Positions 60,025 to 64,000 of a stretch of DNA of 64,000 nt are shown here, in pieces (positions within the stretch are counted from its first letter, which is position 1; each line of letters starts with the position of its first letter). The DNA is from Balanoglossus misakiensis (taxonomy: Eukaryota > Hemichordata): positions 13,640,001 to 13,704,000 of the forward strand of contig CM082578.2 of assembly GCA_040954595.2 (NCBI GenBank). Reading direction: 5' to 3'. The notes below the pieces were generated by a model that did no database searches, was not told the origin of the DNA, and was given only the letters and a program-made list of their open reading frames with translations. A program made the position numbers and the translations under genes.

Positions 60025-61341
60025 GGCGACCAAGCAGCGGACGGAGAGTGAAGTTTTGAGACGTTACTCGCACCACGGACAAGACACAAGTAATGGTGTG
60101 TGACAAAAATCAGCCCTTTTGATTGCACGCTTCAAGGTTTGGTCGCCGAGGTGTTAAACGGTGATAATTTATTCGTCTATTCGTGTGTTTGCAGATCGTT
60201 GTCCTGCGTCTTGTTGTTGTCACATGAGGTGCTATACTGAAGGCCGGGACTGAAGGCAAGAGGCTGGGTGATAGTGATAGGTAGACGTGAAAAGGGAACT
60301 GTTTTTGCCCAATTTGTACAGTTCTATACGTATAATTGTTCAAGTCAAGTCTATAATATTTCAACGTGACTCCGCATTACGGAGAGAGAGAGATGACCAG
60401 AAATGAGAAAATTGGGGCACCTCCGCATTGCGAATTTTTTAAAAGAAAAATGAGAAAACAGCGACTATAGGAATGGTGCAACATATTTTCACCCATATGC
60501 GCAATGATTTAGTCTTGCGTGGTGCTTGTGTGTTGCGTTGTTTCGTATAAATCAATGTATGATTATTCGCGTTCGAAGAGCCTACCACTAGGGAAACTAC
60601 ATTGGACTATGCCCCTTTTCTGTTGTAAGGTAGTGTATGGCTTCTTCTGGTCACGATAGGAATTTACATACAACTAACGTGATTCTTTTACAGGTGCTTG
60701 ATTTCCTGTCCTTTCCCAGCCACGTGTTCTAGTTTATCCTGTTTGGAAAGACCTTTGTTTTCACATTATAAACGTCGGCTACCGCTTTGTCAAAACCCAA
60801 TCGTTTATTGTGATAAGGGCAACTTAGCAATCCAAAAGGTGCTTCTTGACACTTCTCACAATAAGAGTTTCACACATGTTTGTTACAGAAGAGTCATGTG
60901 GTATTTCTGACGCTGATACTCAACGCCTAATTTATATCATAGGCTCTGGAGAAATTATCTCCAGGGCAACTTAGCAATCCGAAAGGTGCTTCTTGACACC
61001 GATTGGTTGGTCTATCACAACCCTCGATCGAGTGTCTTTGGTTTGTTAGGGTGAAGGAATAGGCACCCGCCGTTAGGGTAATGTCTGTTTTTTCACCATT
61101 TGATCATTTGACGGCTGCACACACTCATACATCAGCCGCATTGAAATACCTCTTTGCTCAATAAATAACTTGGACATGGACATGACCCAACACGTAATTT
61201 CTTGTAAAATCACAACATTTATTTAATATTGTTAAATACTATAAACATCAATCATACAAAGTGTAGTAAGAAACTGAACAATAAATGAAATGCAAAATTT
61301 ACAATGTGTAAAAAGAGACAACGTCGGAATTGCTCAAAGCA
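60025..61341. other. Region between the two homeobox genes: gene A promoter side and gene B 3' UTR
   Basis: A minus-strand poly(A) signal (plus TTTATT, 61218-61223) about 120 nt past the gene B stop marks its likely 3' end. The rest should hold the leader and promoter of gene A, for which no clear TATA box is seen. It contains a 37 bp direct repeat (60816-60852 and 60963-60999). Confidence 0.5.
60816..60999. repeat. Direct repeat, two 37 bp copies 147 bp apart
   Basis: AGGGCAACTTAGCAATCC followed by [AG]-AAAGGTGCTTCTTGACAC-like sequence occurs at 60816-60852 and 60963-60999 with about one mismatch. The second copy is preceded by the inverted repeat CTGGAGA-AATTA-TCTCCAG (60945-60963). Confidence 0.85.
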
Positions 61342-62624
61342 TCAAAAACTCTGGAAGCAATATGGAAACTCGGCACTGTAAGCTGAAGGCGGCAAATATC
61401 CCCAACAATTCGGAAAACTCGGTGCGGCGTAATATAACGCAGATCTGTAGTAGACATGCGGGGACGGTGTGCGAGTCTGGAAGTCGGGGGAAGACGACTC
61501 GGTACGGCGTGGGCTGGTTGGGTGATCAGCATACGGTTGGAATCGACTGTATTTTCGTGGGAGTGACAAATTGACGCTGGTGCCGCAACTTGAAGTCGGA
61601 GATAACTTGCCAACGTCGCCATAGACAGCCTTCGGTTTGTGTACGTGGTGCGGGCGGACGGAACAGATCGGCCGAACGCCAACCGTGGTGAAAGTCACTG
61701 GTGTGTCACAGGCGACCGATGATCTACTGGTGAGAAGGCAGGCCCGATCGAGCAGGGGAGAGTTCATACTGAAGACAGCAGAAGGGGGAGTCGGGTCTCG
61801 GTTTGCCGCGACAGGGGGAGAGATGGGCTCAAAAAAGCAATCGTGCGAACTGAGCTCGGCAGGGTCTGTAGAAACGGACAGGTCTTGCTTTGGTGTGATG
61901 CTCTCGTTGTTGCACGGCGACGATGACGGTGGTGAGGTCATCGGCGAAAGTTTGCGTTTCTTCTTGGGCGGGGCAGTGGACTCAGTCTGGTCACAGGTCT
62001 TCCTAATACGTGCTCGCTTATTCTGAAACCAGACCTGTAAAATACAATCAAAACCATGAGTTACATATACATGTGCAAAAATGCGTAGGAATATTTGGAC
62101 TACAACAGACTTTGCACACATGTATTTGCCGTGATCCATGTTTTGTGAAAACTCAAAGCGAAAACAGATCGTATATGCGCTTACCTGCACCCGTGCTTCA
62201 GTCAGACCCATCTTCTTTGCTAATCCCTCCCTTGCATTGATGTCAGGATATTGGTCGTCTTCGAACGCCGACTCCAAGGCAACAAGTTGATCTCCTGAGT
62301 ACATCGTGCGCCCTCTGCGGCGTCGATGTCTTGGTGGACCTGAAGCCAAAATACCTGCAAACACAAGATATTTATGTTATAACAGCCGCTTAACTAGTTT
62401 AATGAAGCACTGTCGAAATTAAGCCCTTTTCGAGCGTCACACACCCTATTTTCCATTAGCAATATCATAGTAGTGCAACAAAATGCATTAGGGCCTATTA
62501 ATACCGCACCAGTGGTTCATTGCTACATCAAATTCAAAATGGTGATGCTCGTGAGGGGACGCTTACCTTTTTTGGTGGATGCTGCATTCGGGACACTCTC
62601 GTCGGTAGGGAATATCGATGCCAT
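61342..62624 (-). CDS. Homeobox gene B: PRD-like homeodomain protein, 306 residues
   Basis: Exons 62624-62567, 62354-62185 and 62034-61342 on the minus strand, 921 nt in one frame. The homeodomain is at residues 31-90: an Arg-rich start (RHRRRRGRT), [22 protein letters not shown], an intron at position 46/47, then [12 protein letters not shown]. Gln50, Asn51 and Trp48 are present, and Lys52 replaces the usual Arg. [16 protein letters not shown] and the 46/47 intron place it with PRD-like genes, and no paired domain or OAR motif is seen. The rest is Ser/Pro-rich, with KQDLS, a partial CtBP-like motif, at about residue 131, and it ends with an aromatic-rich stretch. The start chosen is MASIF, because the in-frame upstream Met lies above the TATA box and so outside the predicted transcript. 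It is probably a regulatory gene. ANF/Hesx-like, Mix-like or pmar1/phb-type assignments are possible but unproven. Confidence 0.87.
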
Positions 62625-62716
62625 GTTGCTGAGTTGGTGACGGAGACGAAGTTTCAAGCCTTGCGAGTACTGTGAGCGCAGCGTTGCAATGATGCCAATC
62701 GCCTCAGATTCGGAAT

Positions 62717-62786
62717 ATTTATACCCTTCATATGTTTGTCTTTTCCGACTTTCTTTTGTCGGAAACTTTCCGTGGGCCATGATTGG
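62717..62786 (-). promoter_or_regulatory. Core promoter of homeobox gene B: TATA box and CCAAT box
   Basis: On the minus strand TATAAATA occupies 62724-62717, preceded by GGG, and a CCAAT box occupies 62786-62782, about 60 bp upstream. Transcription would start near 62690, giving a leader of about 65 nt before the MASIF start codon at 62624. Confidence 0.65.
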
Positions 62787-62846
62787 TTCTGTAGCCTCTC
62801 AAGACAAAAGACGGTGGACGAAGGAGACTGATGTGTTTATGGCCGG

Positions 62847-62990
62847 ACTAACCCAATTAATTAACATAATGAGATTTGCATACTCATAGACACACTTATA
62901 GTTTTGTCAACTGTCGGCGGTACGCTAAGTGATACCTTTGTCGATTGACACCTTGGACAATTGTTTTGTCGTTTTTGAAGTTTACCGTAA
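62847..62990. repeat. Duplicated 144 bp upstream element, copy 1
   Basis: It starts ACTAACCCAATTAATTAAC, carries an octamer ATTTGCAT at 62874-62881, and ends TTGAAGTTTACCGTAA. It lies about 160-300 bp upstream of the predicted start of homeobox gene B. It is more than 90% identical to copy 2 by eye. Confidence 0.9.
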
Positions 62991-63856
62991 ATCCTGTTAC
63001 CAGACTGCGAAAAAAGGTGACGTCTCTAAACTTTGCCTGAGGAAACGCACCTGTTTCTGTATTAACAGGCTTCTCTGAATATTCCCTTTGGATGTCACTT
63101 CTGCCATTGAAGTGCCTTTGCGACCGGCATTCCATGTAAATAGCGTCCAATGATATAAAGTGATCATTGTACAATATACGTTTTATAAACTAACTGAGTG
63201 ATAGACTAAGTGATAAGTCACCTTATCATTCCCCAGTATGCTAATAGCTGAGGCTACTTGCTATACTCCATTATCGTCAATTGACCGGTGTAGCTTCGTT
63301 TCGAATAGTTGCTTCGAAACATTTATTTCAGAAACGATACAAATAGAATTATTGGTGCCGGTTTCGTACAATACGTTGAATGTGGTGTGAAAGTCCCAGC
63401 GATCACGTGGTCTCACAAAAGTGCCGTATGTCTGACAAATTATCCCCAGCAGAGGCGCTATGTGGAGATGCGAAACCATACTACCAACGCTTAACGTCTT
63501 TGAACGCAGGGCTTGTGCCGATTTACGGAATCCTTTGATAGTCGGCTCTATACCACCTGTACCGTGACAAACCCGTCCTTAGGGCAAATAGGCGTTAATG
63601 ACGAAGGCGGTATCTTCGCTACAGCTGTAATCTAGCCTCAAAGAAAATGTTTACTTTCAAGTTGTTCACACCTATCCTGTCTGCTTCCAACCCCTCCTTT
63701 TCTGTACCTTTTTTCTGGTATCAGTCACTGTCTAAATGAAATAACGACTTTGCAATACGTAGATTTTCATGGTTTATCAACTATTTGAATTAAACATTAT
63801 AAAAATTTGATGTATGCGTGTATTTGAAAGTCGCATTTATATGATTGCACGTTCTG

Positions 63857-64000
63857 ACTAACCCAATTAATTAACATAAAGAGATTTGCATACTCATGGG
63901 CACACTTATTTTTGTCAACTGTCGGCGGTGCGCTAAGGGACACATTTGTCGATTGACACCTTGGACAATTGTTTTGTCGTTTTTTGAAGTTTACCGTAAG
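63857..64000. repeat. Duplicated 144 bp upstream element, copy 2 (runs into the window edge)
   Basis: Same orientation and sequence as copy 1, with the octamer at 63884-63891 and the TAATTAATTAA-type core both kept. The copy may extend beyond the window. Confidence 0.9.

Larger units (their letters stand above)
62787..64000. other. Upstream region of homeobox gene B
   Basis: No coding frame was recognised. The stretch contains two copies of a 144 bp sequence (62847-62990 and 63857-64000), about 1 kb apart. Confidence 0.5.

Noticed and set aside
62625-62780. In-frame upstream extension of homeobox B (Met at 62780)
   Set aside because: The TATA box at 62717-62724 lies inside it, so the upstream Met is probably not transcribed.

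Overview
This is animal nuclear DNA. It is AT-rich, with GT-AG introns, long non-coding stretches, microsatellites and dispersed repeats. The gene content suggests an invertebrate deuterostome, and an ambulacrarian (hemichordate or echinoderm) fits best. The reasons are a full dystroglycan with the vertebrate-like two-coding-exon layout, a probable gustatory-receptor-like gene (a family known from ambulacrarians and not from chordates), and a pair of divergent PRD-type homeobox genes. The species cannot be fixed from sequence alone.

Layout. 1-8.7 kb: the 5' part of a minus-strand membrane protein gene resembling ENTREP/FAM189, plus a degenerate 5S rRNA copy in its first intron. 8.7-13.7 kb: no gene seen. 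13.7-38.9 kb: dystroglycan on the plus strand, with a putative non-coding first exon, a 15 kb intron carrying a 1.3 kb repeat element and several hairpins, a coding exon for the signal peptide and N-terminus, a 5 kb intron, and one large exon for the rest. 40.9-42.0 kb: a plus-strand EamA/SLC35G-like transporter with an intronless CDS, tail to tail with 43.2-51.6 kb, a 12-exon SLC6 transporter of the GABA/taurine/creatine group on the minus strand. 55.4-57.3 kb: a two-exon multi-membrane-span protein, probably gustatory-receptor-like, minus strand. 58.6-62.7 kb: two three-exon homeobox genes in tandem, minus strand. The right edge holds a 144 bp sequence present twice.

All exon joins for dystroglycan, SLC6, the receptor-like gene and both homeobox genes were made by eye from GT/AG sites, and each gives one uninterrupted reading frame. 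The most notable points are: a dystroglycan of 1,188 residues with a tandemly duplicated cadherin-like plus SEA module, in which only the membrane-proximal copy keeps the Gly-Ser cleavage pair; the tandem homeobox genes, one with an atypical homeodomain plus an EH1-like motif and a CtBP-type PLDLS motif; a duplicated octamer-containing element upstream of the other homeobox gene; and the receptor-like protein with a long, sequon-rich C-terminal tail.
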